The notes under the pieces were generated by a model. It was not told where the DNA came from. It did no database searches and saw only the letters and a program-made list of their open reading frames with translations. Position numbers and translations under genes: made by a program. Below, one piece after another: positions 29,424 through 39,304 of a stretch of DNA of 64,000 nt; position 1 is the stretch's first letter, and each line of letters opens with the position of its first letter. Source of the stretch: Psychrobacter alimentarius (GTDB lineage Bacteria; Pseudomonadota; Gammaproteobacteria; Pseudomonadales; Moraxellaceae); assembly GCF_001606025.1 (NCBI RefSeq), contig NZ_CP014945.1, positions 372,001 through 436,000 of the forward strand. Reading direction: 5' to 3'.

Positions 29424-30479
29424 CTACAAAAATGCCTCAGGCTGTTTGGCATAAGGGCGAGCCACATCTTTACTGATGGTGCCTTTTCCTACTAAGTTCT
29501 TCAAGGTTTGATCAAGGGTAATCATGCCGTCACCTGCCCCAGTCTGAATCGCTGAATACATCTGAGCGATTTTATTTTCACGTATCAAGTTACGAATAGC
29601 AGGTGTGCCCAGCATGATTTCGTGTGCAGCAACACGCCCGCCTGTTTGACGACGTAGCAGCGTTTGTGAAATCACCGCTTGTAATGATTCAGATAACATG
29701 GCACGAATCATGTCTTTTTCTGCTGCAGGAAATACATCGATAACTCGGTCAATCGTCTTGGCGGCTGAGCTTGTGTGTAGTGTGCCGAATACTAAGTGAC
29801 CAGTTTCTGCGGCCGTCAATGCCAAACGAATGGTTTCAAGGTCACGTAGCTCACCGACCAAAATAACATCTGGATCCTCACGTAGGGCAGATCGAAGTGC
29901 TGGCTCGAAGCCTAATGTATCGCGGTGAACCTCACGTTGGTTGATAAGACTTTTTTTGGATTCATGGACAAATTCAATGGGGTCTTCAATGGTTAAAATA
30001 TGCTCTTTACGAGTTTCATTGATATAGTCAATCATGGCTGCCAATGTGGTTGATTTGCCTGAACCTGTAGGGCCTGTCACCAATACGACACCACGCTTAA
30101 AATCTGAGACACGTTTAAATACATCGCCCATACCCAAATCTTCCATGGTAAGAACTTTAGAGGGAATGGTCCGAAAAACAGCGCCAGCACCACGATTTTG
30201 ATTAAATGCGTTTACCCGAAAACGGGCCAAATTGGGAATCTCAAAAGAAAAATCTGTTTCAAAAAACTCTTCAAAATCGGCACGCTGCTTATCATTCATG
30301 ATGTCATAAATAAGCTGATGCACCACTTGATGCGTCATTGACGGCATATTGATTCTAGTCATCTCACCATCGGCGCGAATCATAGCCGGCATACCAGCTG
30401 AAATATGTAAATCTGATGCTTTATGCTTGACGGTGAAGCGAAGCAAATCTTCAATACTTAAGGGGTTTTTTTCAGCCAT
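29424..30479 (-). CDS. pilT: Type IV pilus retraction ATPase PilT
   Basis: PilT is the hexameric ATPase that depolymerises the pilus and powers twitching motility and DNA uptake. At 351 residues it has standard length. Walker A is GPTGSGKST at 136-144, the Asp box TIEDPIEFVHE, Walker B ILVGELRDLET and the His box HLVFGTLHTSSAAKT; the AIRNLIRE motif needed for retraction is present as TPAIRNLIRENK. It is first in the pilT-pilU pair and divergent from yggS, the same order as in Pseudomonas aeruginosa. Confidence 0.97.
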   Translation of the reverse strand: MAEKNPLSIEDLLRFTVKHKASDLHISAGMPAMIRADGEMTRINMPSMTHQVVHQLIYDIMNDKQRADFEEFFETDFSFEIPNLARFRVNAFNQNRGAGAVFRTIPSKVLTMEDLGMGDVFKRVSDFKRGVVLVTGPTGSGKSTTLAAMIDYINETRKEHILTIEDPIEFVHESKKSLINQREVHRDTLGFEPALRSALREDPDVILVGELRDLETIRLALTAAETGHLVFGTLHTSSAAKTIDRVIDVFPAAEKDMIRAMLSESLQAVISQTLLRRQTGGRVAAHEIMLGTPAIRNLIRENKIAQMYSAIQTGAGDGMITLDQTLKNLVGKGTISKDVARPYAKQPEAFL

Positions 30480-30754
30480 GATCAGATATTCCTATCAATG
30501 AAAGTGGGACAAAAGAGCATAGAATATACGGTTGCCAATCGATAGATGCGCTTTTAGAGCAAGGATTTCGATGAAGAGTAAGCGAGGAAATGAACGCTAG
30601 TAATTGGTTGTATTTGTTAATCCATGTAACAATATAATAACAAGACTATTGGTATTTAACCATCTACTACATCAACAAAATGCAAAATTAGTTATGCTTA
30701 TAATTAAAGCGCTTTTTATTTAATATTTGATCAAATTATCCTTGCGAGCTTTAT

Positions 30755-31477
30755 ATGAAAAACGATGAAAATAATATAGATAGTCAAAGCCTTATTAATA
30801 ATTGGCAGCAAGTCAGTGAACAGATGAGGCAAGCTTGTGATAAAGTCGAGAGACAAACCAAAGATGTTGTCCTTTTGGCTGTCTCTAAAACCAAACCTGC
30901 TGAGATGATTGCGATGTTGGCGCAGCGAGGACAAGCACATTTTGGCGAAAACTACTTACAAGAAGCGGTAGAAAAAATTACTAGCCTAAAAGCACAGCAT
31001 GACCGTACCACTATTATTTGGCATTATATTGGCAGTATCCAGCGTAATAAAACTCGTGATATCGCTGAGCATTTCGATTGGGTACAAACGGTCGAACGTG
31101 ACATTATTGCCAAGCGCTTAAATGATCAGCGCCCAGCTGATATGTCGCCATTGAATGTATTGATTCAGCTAAATATTGACAATGAAACAAGTAAGTCAGG
31201 GTGTTTGCCAGAGCAGTTACCTGATTTAATCAAGGCGATTAAAGACTATGAGCGATTACAGTTGCGCGGCTTGATGATCATTCCTGCTAAGGCCGACACT
31301 GATGCATTTGCTCGAACCAAGCAGTTGTTTGATGAGATCAAACAGCGTCACCCAGAGCTGAGTGGCTGGGATACTTTGAGTATGGGAATGAGTGGGGACA
31401 TGACAGAGGCAATCGCTAACGGTTCTACAATGGTACGCGTTGGAACTGCCATCTTCGGCGCAAGAAATCAGCTGTAA
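30755..31477 (+). CDS. yggS: YggS/PROSC-family pyridoxal phosphate homeostasis protein
   Basis: This is a PLP-binding, TIM-barrel protein that buffers pyridoxal phosphate and affects amino-acid balance. The 240-residue protein carries the cofactor lysine at Lys45 in LLAVSKTKPAE. GENYLQEAVEKI, HYIGSIQRNK and the C-terminal phosphate-binding LSMGMSGDMTEAI and VRVGTAIFG are all conserved. No known enzyme reaction is assigned to the family. It is divergent from pilT. A TATAAT at 30699-30704 lies 50 nt upstream but lacks a recognisable -35. Confidence 0.95.
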   Translation: MKNDENNIDSQSLINNWQQVSEQMRQACDKVERQTKDVVLLAVSKTKPAEMIAMLAQRGQAHFGENYLQEAVEKITSLKAQHDRTTIIWHYIGSIQRNKTRDIAEHFDWVQTVERDIIAKRLNDQRPADMSPLNVLIQLNIDNETSKSGCLPEQLPDLIKAIKDYERLQLRGLMIIPAKADTDAFARTKQLFDEIKQRHPELSGWDTLSMGMSGDMTEAIANGSTMVRVGTAIFGARNQL

Positions 31478-31510
31478 ATAAAGATATTCCCACATAGTCT
31501 ATAAACACTG

Positions 31511-31541
31511 GGCGTTTGCTATTCTTGCAAGCGCCTTTTTG
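31511..31541 (+). terminator. Terminator of yggS
   Basis: The stem GGCGTTTGC / GCAAGCGCC contains one G-T pair and a 7-nt loop, and is followed by five T. Confidence 0.75.
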
Positions 31542-31647
31542 CATCTATGATTTATCAAGGCTCGTGTATTGCCTTTTGAGAGAACAGCCAAATAAGTAAA
31601 AGCGCTATTCTCAGACCCACGATCAAAACAATAGACAGACAGTTACT

Positions 31648-32922
31648 TTATTCAGGGTCTTCAAACTTGGTTACCAACATCTGAGTGATTTTGAGGTTAT
31701 CAGTGGCGATAATCTCAAATCGATAATTGGCATACTCAATCGTGTCCGTTTTCTTTGGAATTTTACGTAGCATGTACATCATAAACCCGCTAATGGTTTC
31801 ATAGTTCTGACTACGCGGTAAGCTGACAATATCCAAAGCACGAACCACATCTTCAATCGGGGTCATACCGTCGATCAACCAAGAGTTATCTGTACGTTGG
31901 ACGATTGGCTGCTCCTCGGTAGTCACAAGCTCGCCCATAACGATGCTCATGACATCTTTGAGGGTAATGACGCCCACCACCAATCCATATTCATTGACGA
32001 TAACCGCAAAGTCCGCCCCAGTAGATTTAAACATCTCTAGAACTTCGAACAAAGATAAGGTATCAGGAACAAATAGCGCGGGCTTGAGGAGCGCTTTATC
32101 GGTCAAGCTGACCTGTTGTTGGTTTAAAACCAACGCCAAAAAACTGCGTGACTCTACATAACCCAAGATTTGTTCTAAGTCATCTTCATAGCACACCAAA
32201 AATTTATTGTGTGGCTGCTCAATCATCACTTCAACAACGTCTTCGGTAGTGGTCTTGGTATCAAAATATACGATGTTTTCGCGCGGATTCATGACGGAGG
32301 TGACGGTGCGCTCTTGCATATCAAAGATGTTTTCGATGAGATGATGTTCCTGTTTCTTGATGACGCCTGCTTCTGCACCTGCATCCATTACGGCGTAGAT
32401 GTCTTCTGGTGTCATATCATCTTGACGTATGGTTGAGATACCCAAAAGCTTAAAGACGATATTTGCCGCGCCGTCAAATACCCAAATCACAGGCTTAAAG
32501 AAAAAAATCAATAGCATCATGGGACGTACAAGACGCACAGCGATTATTTCGGCATTGGACATCGCAAAACGTCTGGGCATCAAGTCAGCAAGTAAAGAGA
32601 ATAGACTGGTAATCAGAATAAATGATATGACAGACGCGACGGCTTCATTATCCAATAATTGCTCTAGATAAGGGCTGATAGCAGATTCTCCGACTGCCCC
32701 TGCTGAAATCGCGACTGCATTGAGCACCACTTGTACAACAGTAATAAAACTGCCAGGATGCTCTTGCATTTTAAGCACATCGAAGGCACGAACATCGCCT
32801 TCTTTTGCCATGATTTGTAGTTTAATCTTACGAGCCGCCGCAATGGCAATCTCAGCAGCAGAAACAAAAGCACTTAAGGCTAGCAGTAAAATAAGAAAAA
32901 TACTGGCAGTTAGCAGACTCAT
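31648..32922 (-). CDS. CNNM/CorC-type transmembrane CBS-domain protein
   Basis: This is a 424-residue membrane protein of the HlyC/CorC (CNNM) family, linked to magnesium or cobalt efflux and formerly called haemolysin. Residues 1-190 form the DUF21 membrane domain with about four helices (starting SLLTASIFLILLLALSAFVS). Two CBS modules follow at about 205-325, with VMNPRENIVYFD at the first. The C-terminal part from about residue 340 is the CorC/HlyC domain (SWLIDGMTPIEDVVRAL). The ion transported cannot be told from sequence. It is monocistronic, opposite to yggS. Confidence 0.9.
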   Translation of the reverse strand: MSLLTASIFLILLLALSAFVSAAEIAIAAARKIKLQIMAKEGDVRAFDVLKMQEHPGSFITVVQVVLNAVAISAGAVGESAISPYLEQLLDNEAVASVISFILITSLFSLLADLMPRRFAMSNAEIIAVRLVRPMMLLIFFFKPVIWVFDGAANIVFKLLGISTIRQDDMTPEDIYAVMDAGAEAGVIKKQEHHLIENIFDMQERTVTSVMNPRENIVYFDTKTTTEDVVEVMIEQPHNKFLVCYEDDLEQILGYVESRSFLALVLNQQQVSLTDKALLKPALFVPDTLSLFEVLEMFKSTGADFAVIVNEYGLVVGVITLKDVMSIVMGELVTTEEQPIVQRTDNSWLIDGMTPIEDVVRALDIVSLPRSQNYETISGFMMYMLRKIPKKTDTIEYANYRFEIIATDNLKITQMLVTKFEDPE

Positions 32923-33046
32923 GACATACTCGGTAAAAAATGTGGGGATTAAAAATAATAGTGAGAGAATTCATTAGAAGGAGACGTAAAGCATGGTTTA
33001 TAACAAATTTGAAAGTATAAAAACGGAAAAGATAAGTATATAGAAA

Positions 33047-33072
33047 CCAAAAAAGCTGGGAGAGCTCCCAGC
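33047..33072 (-). terminator. Terminator of nadE
   Basis: The hairpin GCTGGGAG / CTCCCAGC is followed by a T run on the minus strand. A second hairpin without a T run (GCAACTTTT / AAAAGTTGC, 33123-33147) lies between it and the nadE stop. Confidence 0.8.
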
Positions 33073-33161
33073 CAATGGTAAAAATCCAATTCTCTATAAA
33101 ATGGTTAGGCCATCAGCACAGCGCAACTTTTAAGAGTCAAAAGTTGCGTGTGAAGAAGCGG

Positions 33162-34844
33162 TTAGCCTTTTATGGACCATTTATTGACCAGAGGATAACG
33201 GCGCTCACGGCCAAAGGCTTTGTGGCTAATCTTGGTGCCAATAGGTGATTGCAAACGTTTGTATTCGTTATGATCGACCATTTTAATGACTTTTGCGACC
33301 AATTCTGCATCAAAACCTTTATCGACGATGTCTTGATAACCCATGTCCTCGTCGATATAAGACATCAAAATACCATCCAATACATCATAGTCAGGCAAGC
33401 TGTCTTGATCTTTTTGATCTGGGCGTAGTTCGGCTGATGGTGGACGCGTGATGACACGCTCAGGGATAACAGGCGTGTCTTCTAAACGGTTGCGATAGCT
33501 GGCCAACTTATAGACTTGGGTTTTGTACACGTCTTTTAAGACATCAAAACCGCCTGCCATATCACCATATAGCGTCGAATATCCAACCGCCAATTCTGAC
33601 TTGTTACCAGTTGTGATGACCAGATGACCGAATTTATTGGACAATGCCATTAGCACAACACCGCGCGCACGGGCTTGGATGTTTTCTTCAGTGGTATCGG
33701 CAGGCGACTTATTAAATAAAGGTGCTAGGGTATGACGAATGCCTTCAACCGCATCAAAGATAGGACAAACCGTATAAGACACATTTAAACGGCGGGCTTG
33801 CGCCTGCGCATCTTCTAAGCTGATTTGAGAGGTATACTCGTACGGCATCATGACCGCATATACTTTGTCAGCGCCTAAGGCGTCAACGGCGATACATAGC
33901 GTCAAGGCCGAATCAATACCGCCTGATAACCCAACGATAATGCCAGAGAATCCTGAGTGATTGACATAGTCGCGTAGACCAACCACCAATGCCTGATACA
34001 TCTCCGACTCACGACTCAAAGTCAAAGGTGCTTTAGGTTGATTGTTGAACTTGGCTGTTTTGACATCCAAAGTCGCCAATAATAGCTGATTCATAAAGCG
34101 CGGCGCTTCATGAGCAACGCTGCCATCAGCTTGTACGGCCATAGAGCCACCATCGAACACCAAGTCATCTTGGCCACCAACGGCGTTGACATACAAAATA
34201 GGTAAGTTGTTTTCGCGGCTACGTTTGGCCAGCATGGTTTTGCGGTTTTCTTGTTTTTCAATCTCAAAAGGGGAAGCGTTTAAGCTGACAATCAGATCAG
34301 CGCCTTGTTTCTTCAGATCAGAGATCGGGCCTTTTTCCCACAAGTCTTCACAAATAAGAAGACCAATGGTGATGCCCTTATAGTCGAATAAAACTTGATT
34401 GCGACCTTTATCAAAGTAGCGACGCTCATCAAATACGCCGTAATTTGGCAAAACTTGCTTGTGATAAAAACCCTTTTGATGACCATTATGTAAGATGGCG
34501 GCAGAGTTAAAAGTGCCATGATGGTCCACATGTGGATAACCAACAATCATGACGATATCGTCGATATCACTTAAGTTTGATAAGGCGTTTTTGACACGGC
34601 CTGACAAGCTTGGGCGTAACAATAAATCTTGAGGAGGGTAACCCAACAGTGCAAGCTCTGGGAAAACGATAACATCTGCGCCTTGTTCGCGTGCTTGCAA
34701 AGCAAGGGTACGCATTTTTTCGGTATTAGTCGCGATATCACCGACTAAGAAGTGCGATTGCGCCAAGGCAAAGGTAACAGTCTCTTGTGGCCTGCTGGTC
34801 TCGTTTGAAGTAGTGGTATTGGGATTATCAGTGTCTTTTGACAT
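33162..34844 (-). CDS. nadE: Glutamine-dependent NAD+ synthetase
   Basis: This enzyme makes the last step of NAD synthesis, turning deamido-NAD into NAD with ATP and glutamine-derived ammonia. The 560-residue protein has an N-terminal nitrilase-type glutaminase domain (Glu in VFPELALLGYPP, Cys in LLICEDLWE) and a C-terminal synthetase domain with the P-loop GLSGGIDSALT. A glutamine-dependent two-domain form of about 540-560 residues is common in Gram-negative bacteria without a separate short NadE. It has its own terminator and a long promoter-containing spacer upstream. Confidence 0.96.
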   Translation of the reverse strand: MSKDTDNPNTTTSNETSRPQETVTFALAQSHFLVGDIATNTEKMRTLALQAREQGADVIVFPELALLGYPPQDLLLRPSLSGRVKNALSNLSDIDDIVMIVGYPHVDHHGTFNSAAILHNGHQKGFYHKQVLPNYGVFDERRYFDKGRNQVLFDYKGITIGLLICEDLWEKGPISDLKKQGADLIVSLNASPFEIEKQENRKTMLAKRSRENNLPILYVNAVGGQDDLVFDGGSMAVQADGSVAHEAPRFMNQLLLATLDVKTAKFNNQPKAPLTLSRESEMYQALVVGLRDYVNHSGFSGIIVGLSGGIDSALTLCIAVDALGADKVYAVMMPYEYTSQISLEDAQAQARRLNVSYTVCPIFDAVEGIRHTLAPLFNKSPADTTEENIQARARGVVLMALSNKFGHLVITTGNKSELAVGYSTLYGDMAGGFDVLKDVYKTQVYKLASYRNRLEDTPVIPERVITRPPSAELRPDQKDQDSLPDYDVLDGILMSYIDEDMGYQDIVDKGFDAELVAKVIKMVDHNEYKRLQSPIGTKISHKAFGRERRYPLVNKWSIKG

Positions 34845-35663
34845 CGTTATTTTTCCTATCGATATAGTATTTAAAAACAGTATTTAAAATTTGGTCGGTC
34901 AGTGTTGATCTACAATAAAATCAAAGTCGCCCCGAAACTCACTCAAAATAACACTCTTTTATATTTAGTTCTAATATAGAACCCGTATGATGAGTCTCAA
35001 TCTTACTTAACCCGCTATACGATACCGATGCATAATATCTAAAATTATGGCATGACTCTAAAAATCAGATACGATAGTCTAGAGAAAGGTATTGAATAGG
35101 TTTTTGGTTTGAAAAATGCTATGTCTTTATAACCATCAAAATAAATGCGCTCAAATGAACGTAACTATGTTGAAAAGCTCAAGATAATACTCTTAGTATA
35201 ACATCAATTGTCGTGACAAATAGAACGCGCCAGTGAATTACCTTTCAAGATATATGTTTCATGCATAAAGATAAAAGCGGTTTGGTATGCTTTGTTTTTA
35301 TAGACTAAAAGTATGTATGACGTTTTGAATACTGTTGTCATGGTCTAGTAAGTTAAGATAGAGAAAGTTGTAAGTAAAAATTACAACATAGCGTTATAAA
35401 ATGGTCTTTTTTTGCTGCATAATAAAATAGCTTAATAGCAATATTTTGACTTTATTTTAATAGCATTTGTAGACAGTGATAGCGTAGGGTATGCTGTTAT
35501 TGAATGCTGATCAAACAGCGGTTTGCCGCTATATTACAACCCGTAACCCTCGTTAATGGACACAGTTTATAGATAAGCTCTGTAAATTGGCGTTCATCAT
35601 ATATTTATAAACTTGCCAGCAAGGCGATGATACGCCTTGCTACCTGCTCTTGGCTTATACGCT
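34845..35663. other. Divergent nadE/permease intergenic region
   Basis: This is about 819 bp of AT-rich DNA without a supported gene. It contains the promoters of two divergent genes and, at its right end, a short hairpin beside the permease start. No repeat or RNA gene was recognised. Confidence 0.55.
35619..35640 (+). repeat. Hairpin just before the AI-2E permease start
   Basis: GCAAGGCG and CGCCTTGC form a perfect 8-bp stem with loop ATGATA, ending 23 nt before the ATG at 35664. There is no T run, so it is not a typical terminator, and it could affect translation. Confidence 0.5.
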
Positions 35664-36791
35664 ATGATTGAAAATTGGACAAAAGAGTTTATTATTCAGC
35701 GCTTGCTGGCTATTACTTTATTGGTTGTATTATTCGTATTGTGTTTTCAGGTCATACAATTTTTTATTGTACCGGCACTTTGGGCAGCCATTCTGGCATA
35801 CGTGACTTTTCCGGTTTATAACTTTTTTTATGAAAAAGTGAAGCTCAGCCCCAATTTTAGCGCTGCCATTATGACGGTGAGTATATCTTTGATAATAGGT
35901 GTACCACTTGTGATTGGAGTGTTTATTCTTCAGCAAGAAGCCCTGAGCTTGATTAGTAATCTCGTGTATCGTGTCAAAGTCGGCTATTTGGATGTACCAA
36001 ATTCTATTAAAGATTTGCCAGTTATCGGTCAGCAAGTCAAAGATGTGCTGTGGCGAATCAACAAAAACCCTGAAGGAACCCTTGAAGCTTTTCGGATGTG
36101 GGTGCAGTCGCATTTGTATTATGGCAAAGTCGCTTTAGATGTGGCGTTCAGTAGTCTTGCAAAGCTTGGTATGGCATTGATGACCCTGTTCTTTTTCTAC
36201 CGCGATGGTACCAGTTTGATCCGTCAAATTCGTCAAGCGTTACGCAATATCATTGGCAATCGCATCGATGGTTATATTGATTCGGTGGGTACGACCACAC
36301 GCGCTGTGGTATATGGTATCGGTTTGACTGCTTTAGCACAGGCACTATTGGCGGGTGTTGGTTATTACTTCGCTGGTGCGCCAAGTCCTATTTTATTGAC
36401 TATTGTTACTTTTATTATTGCCTTGATTCCTTTTGGCACACCATTTGTGTGGGGCGGGGTGTCTATTTGGCTGCTGAGTAAAGGTTACACCGTAGAAGGC
36501 ATTGGTTTGGCGCTATGGGGCACTTTGGTGATTAGTTGGGTTGATAACTTGATCCGTCCTATTGTGATCAGTGGTGCGACCAAAATTCCTTTTATCATTA
36601 TTTTCATTGGTGTATTGGGTGGTCTAACGGCCTTTGGCTTCGTTGGTTTATTTATCGGCCCTGTGGTCTTAGCCATTGGACTTGCGGTATGGCGTGAATG
36701 GATCTCGAACCACAAGAATGAGCTATTTGCGGCTCAAGAAAAGGTTCTGATTGATAGCCAGACTTTGCCTCCAGAAGAGAAAATAGAATGA
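35664..36791 (+). CDS. AI-2E-family (PerM/YdiK-type) permease
   Basis: This is a 375-residue polytopic inner-membrane protein of the AI-2E/PerM transporter family, whose members are proposed to export autoinducer-2 or small molecules, often without proof. It shows the usual pattern of two N-terminal helices, a hydrophilic segment of about 130 residues, and five or six C-terminal helices; the conserved end IIIFIGVLGGLTAFGFVGLF followed by GPVVLAIG is clear. The ATG at 35664 is preferred over a TTG at 35637, which would sit inside a hairpin. No strong ribosome site is visible. Substrate unknown. Confidence 0.88.
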   Translation: MIENWTKEFIIQRLLAITLLVVLFVLCFQVIQFFIVPALWAAILAYVTFPVYNFFYEKVKLSPNFSAAIMTVSISLIIGVPLVIGVFILQQEALSLISNLVYRVKVGYLDVPNSIKDLPVIGQQVKDVLWRINKNPEGTLEAFRMWVQSHLYYGKVALDVAFSSLAKLGMALMTLFFFYRDGTSLIRQIRQALRNIIGNRIDGYIDSVGTTTRAVVYGIGLTALAQALLAGVGYYFAGAPSPILLTIVTFIIALIPFGTPFVWGGVSIWLLSKGYTVEGIGLALWGTLVISWVDNLIRPIVISGATKIPFIIIFIGVLGGLTAFGFVGLFIGPVVLAIGLAVWREWISNHKNELFAAQEKVLIDSQTLPPEEKIE

Positions 36792-36925
36792 GTATCGCAG
36801 TCGTTAATAATTGACTGCAAAAAAGTAACTTAGCAATTCTGAGGCAATTTCTGGCAGCGTGATTTTAGATAAAAACTGTAAATCAAAATAGCCACAATAA
36901 TGCTGCAACTATTATGAAGGGTAAT

Positions 36926-38047
36926 ATGGATACGACCACACCTATTACGATCATTGCCGATAGCAATATCGCAAGCTTAGATGAGTTTTTTAATGCTTCA
37001 ACGCTCGGACAAGTAACTGGCCAAACTGTCAATATCATCACAGTGGCTGGACGGGATATCAATGCAGACCTTCTAGCAGAGTTGCAGCCTGAGATCTTAT
37101 TGATACGCTCGGTGACACCAGTGGGTGAGGCATTATTGGCTGCTAATAAAAGTGTGCGATTTGTGGGCTCTGCCACCATCGGTACCGATCATGTCGATCA
37201 AGAGTATTTGATGACGCGCCAGATAACGTTTGCCAATGCGGCTGGCTGTAGCAAGCATTCTGTTGCGCAATATGTGTTGACGGCTATCTTGACTTTACGA
37301 CCGCAGTATTGGCAACAGTCAATAACGCTTGGCATTATTGGACTGGGTAATATTGGCAGTAGCTTGGCTGATTATGCCAGCGACTTAGGCTGGCAGGTGC
37401 TCGGTTATGATCCACTGCTACCACCTTCCGATATAAACAATGCCAGCCTAGAGCAAGTTCTGAGTCAGGGTGATGTCGTCAGTCTGCATGTGCCATTGAC
37501 CAGTCACAAAAATACAGATACTCAGCATACTAGCAACGGCAGCGACTATCCAACGCACCATCTAATCAATGCAGAGACATTAGCGATGATGCCTGCCCAT
37601 ACCATGTTAATTAATAGCGCACGTGGTCCTGTCATTCAGGCAAGTGACCTTGAAGCAGATATCGAACGTACTAACAGACAAGTGGTGTTAGATGTGTTTG
37701 AGCATGAGCCACAAATTTCAGAGCGATTACTCTCTAAGCTTGCCATTGCTACGCCGCATATTGCTGGTTATACCGTAGAAGGTAAGCTGCGTGGTACACA
37801 AATTATTTATGATGCGCTATGTGAGCAATTATCGGTCACACCGACTCAATCTATGCAGACGTTATTACCGCTGAATATGTTCTTGTGGTCGGAGCTAAAG
37901 GCACATCCAGATAGATTGAGTAAGTTTTACGATATCAAGCAAGATGATTCGGCTCTAAGAGAAAAGGTAGTCGATGGTCAAGTAAACGGTGCTGACTTTG
38001 ATCAGCTGAGACGTGATTATCATCTGCGCCGTGAGTGGCAGTCTTAA
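36926..38047 (+). CDS. pdxB: Erythronate-4-phosphate dehydrogenase
   Basis: PdxB oxidises 4-phosphoerythronate in the DXP-dependent route to pyridoxal phosphate. The 373-residue protein has the D-2-hydroxyacid dehydrogenase fold: LIRSVTPV, SATIGTDHVD, the NAD-binding GLGNIGSSLADYA, the catalytic arginine in INSARGPVI and the histidine in ATPHIAGYT; the C-terminal dimer domain is present. AAGGGT lies 4 nt before the ATG at 36926, so that start is preferred to the ATG at 36914. It precedes epmA by 78 bp on the same strand. Confidence 0.94.
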   Translation: MDTTTPITIIADSNIASLDEFFNASTLGQVTGQTVNIITVAGRDINADLLAELQPEILLIRSVTPVGEALLAANKSVRFVGSATIGTDHVDQEYLMTRQITFANAAGCSKHSVAQYVLTAILTLRPQYWQQSITLGIIGLGNIGSSLADYASDLGWQVLGYDPLLPPSDINNASLEQVLSQGDVVSLHVPLTSHKNTDTQHTSNGSDYPTHHLINAETLAMMPAHTMLINSARGPVIQASDLEADIERTNRQVVLDVFEHEPQISERLLSKLAIATPHIAGYTVEGKLRGTQIIYDALCEQLSVTPTQSMQTLLPLNMFLWSELKAHPDRLSKFYDIKQDDSALREKVVDGQVNGADFDQLRRDYHLRREWQS

Positions 38048-38125
38048 ACATTCAATCACAATGTATGCGCTCAGTCTGAAAACTATCAACCAAAAATAAT
38101 TATTCGTCAGTTGTAGTAGATAATA

Positions 38126-39145
38126 ATGAATCAAGCCAGCCATTCTTCGCACAGATCCAGCTACGCACCTACGATGTCACTTGCGATGGCACAGCAGCGC
38201 GCGCAGTTTATGAGTAATATTCGTCAGTTTTTTCTTAAGCAGCAAGTGCTAGAAGTACAGACGCCGCTGCTTTCTCAAGCAGGTAATACGGATACGTTTT
38301 TACAATCAGTGGCGGCGCAAGTGACGTATCAAGACAAGCCCAGCACGTACTATCTGCACACGTCACCTGAATTTGCCATGAAACGTTTGCTGGCGAGTTG
38401 GCAAGTACCCATCTATCAGATTTGTCCTGTATTTCGAGACAATGAAATTGGCACAAGGCATAATATAGAATTCACCATGCTCGAATGGTATCAGCCAAAT
38501 TATAGCTTGGCAGACATGGCGGCTGAGGTTGGCGAGCTATTAGAGATGTTGTACGGCTATCCTGTTGTGATGAATCACTATCGTTATGTTGATGCGTTTA
38601 TGGATTTTGTTGGCATACATCCATTAACGGCAAGTCTGGCTGCGTTGCAAGCAGTCGCTGAAGACAAAGGACTAATGGGGTTTGATTTCAATAGTGAGCA
38701 CAGTAGTGACAGTGAGGCAGATCGTCGTCAAAGCTGGCTGGATTTACTATTTAGCCATGCGGTCGAACCACATTTGGGCCATGACTTACCCACGTTGATT
38801 ATAGAGTATCCACCTGCGACAGCGGCATTGGCCAAGACAGCACTGGATAAAGAGGGCAATGAGGTTGCCAAGCGTTTTGAGTTATACATCAATGGGATTG
38901 AGATCGCCAACGCGTATGACGAGCTGGCAGATGGTCAAGCACTAAGAGCACGTTTCGAAAAAGACAATCAACTGCGAGAGCGGCACGACTTGCCCGTCAT
39001 GCCAATCGACGAACATTTGATTGCAGCCTCTGACAACCTTATACCTTGTAGCGGTATTGCGGTTGGTATAGACAGATTGTTTATGGTCATTGTAGGGGCC
39101 AGCAGTTTGGAAGAGGTGATTCCTTTTCCTAGCAGATTGGCCTAA
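38126..39145 (+). CDS. epmA: Elongation factor P beta-lysylation ligase EpmA (PoxA/GenX)
   Basis: EpmA is a truncated lysyl-tRNA synthetase paralog that attaches (R)-beta-lysine to a lysine of elongation factor P, which relieves ribosome stalling at polyproline. The 339-residue protein has class II synthetase motifs: PVFRDNEIGTRHNIEFTMLEWY-type motif 2 (Arg and Glu conserved), IANAYDELADG, and motif 3 GIDRLFM close to the C-terminus (EEVIPFPSR). It lacks the anticodon-binding domain, as expected. efp and epmB are not in the window. It follows pdxB and is probably in the same transcript. Confidence 0.94.
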   Translation: MNQASHSSHRSSYAPTMSLAMAQQRAQFMSNIRQFFLKQQVLEVQTPLLSQAGNTDTFLQSVAAQVTYQDKPSTYYLHTSPEFAMKRLLASWQVPIYQICPVFRDNEIGTRHNIEFTMLEWYQPNYSLADMAAEVGELLEMLYGYPVVMNHYRYVDAFMDFVGIHPLTASLAALQAVAEDKGLMGFDFNSEHSSDSEADRRQSWLDLLFSHAVEPHLGHDLPTLIIEYPPATAALAKTALDKEGNEVAKRFELYINGIEIANAYDELADGQALRARFEKDNQLRERHDLPVMPIDEHLIAASDNLIPCSGIAVGIDRLFMVIVGASSLEEVIPFPSRLA

Positions 39146-39196
39146 TCTTATAGCTGAGTCTCACCCTATCAATCAATACTATATAAAACTTCGCAC

Positions 39197-39255
39197 AAAA
39201 AAATGGTCACTTACCATTCAGTATAACTATTGCTGAATAACAAACGACCATTTTT
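39197..39255. terminator. Terminator between convergent epmA and reductase genes
   Basis: An outer stem AAAAATGGTC / GACCATTTTT encloses an inner hairpin ATTCAG / CTGAAT. A and T tracts flank it on the two sides. Confidence 0.65.
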
Positions 39256-39304
39256 ATGAGCCATTTGCGCTCATCTGTTTTCAAGCACTCTATTCATATC
39301 GGAT

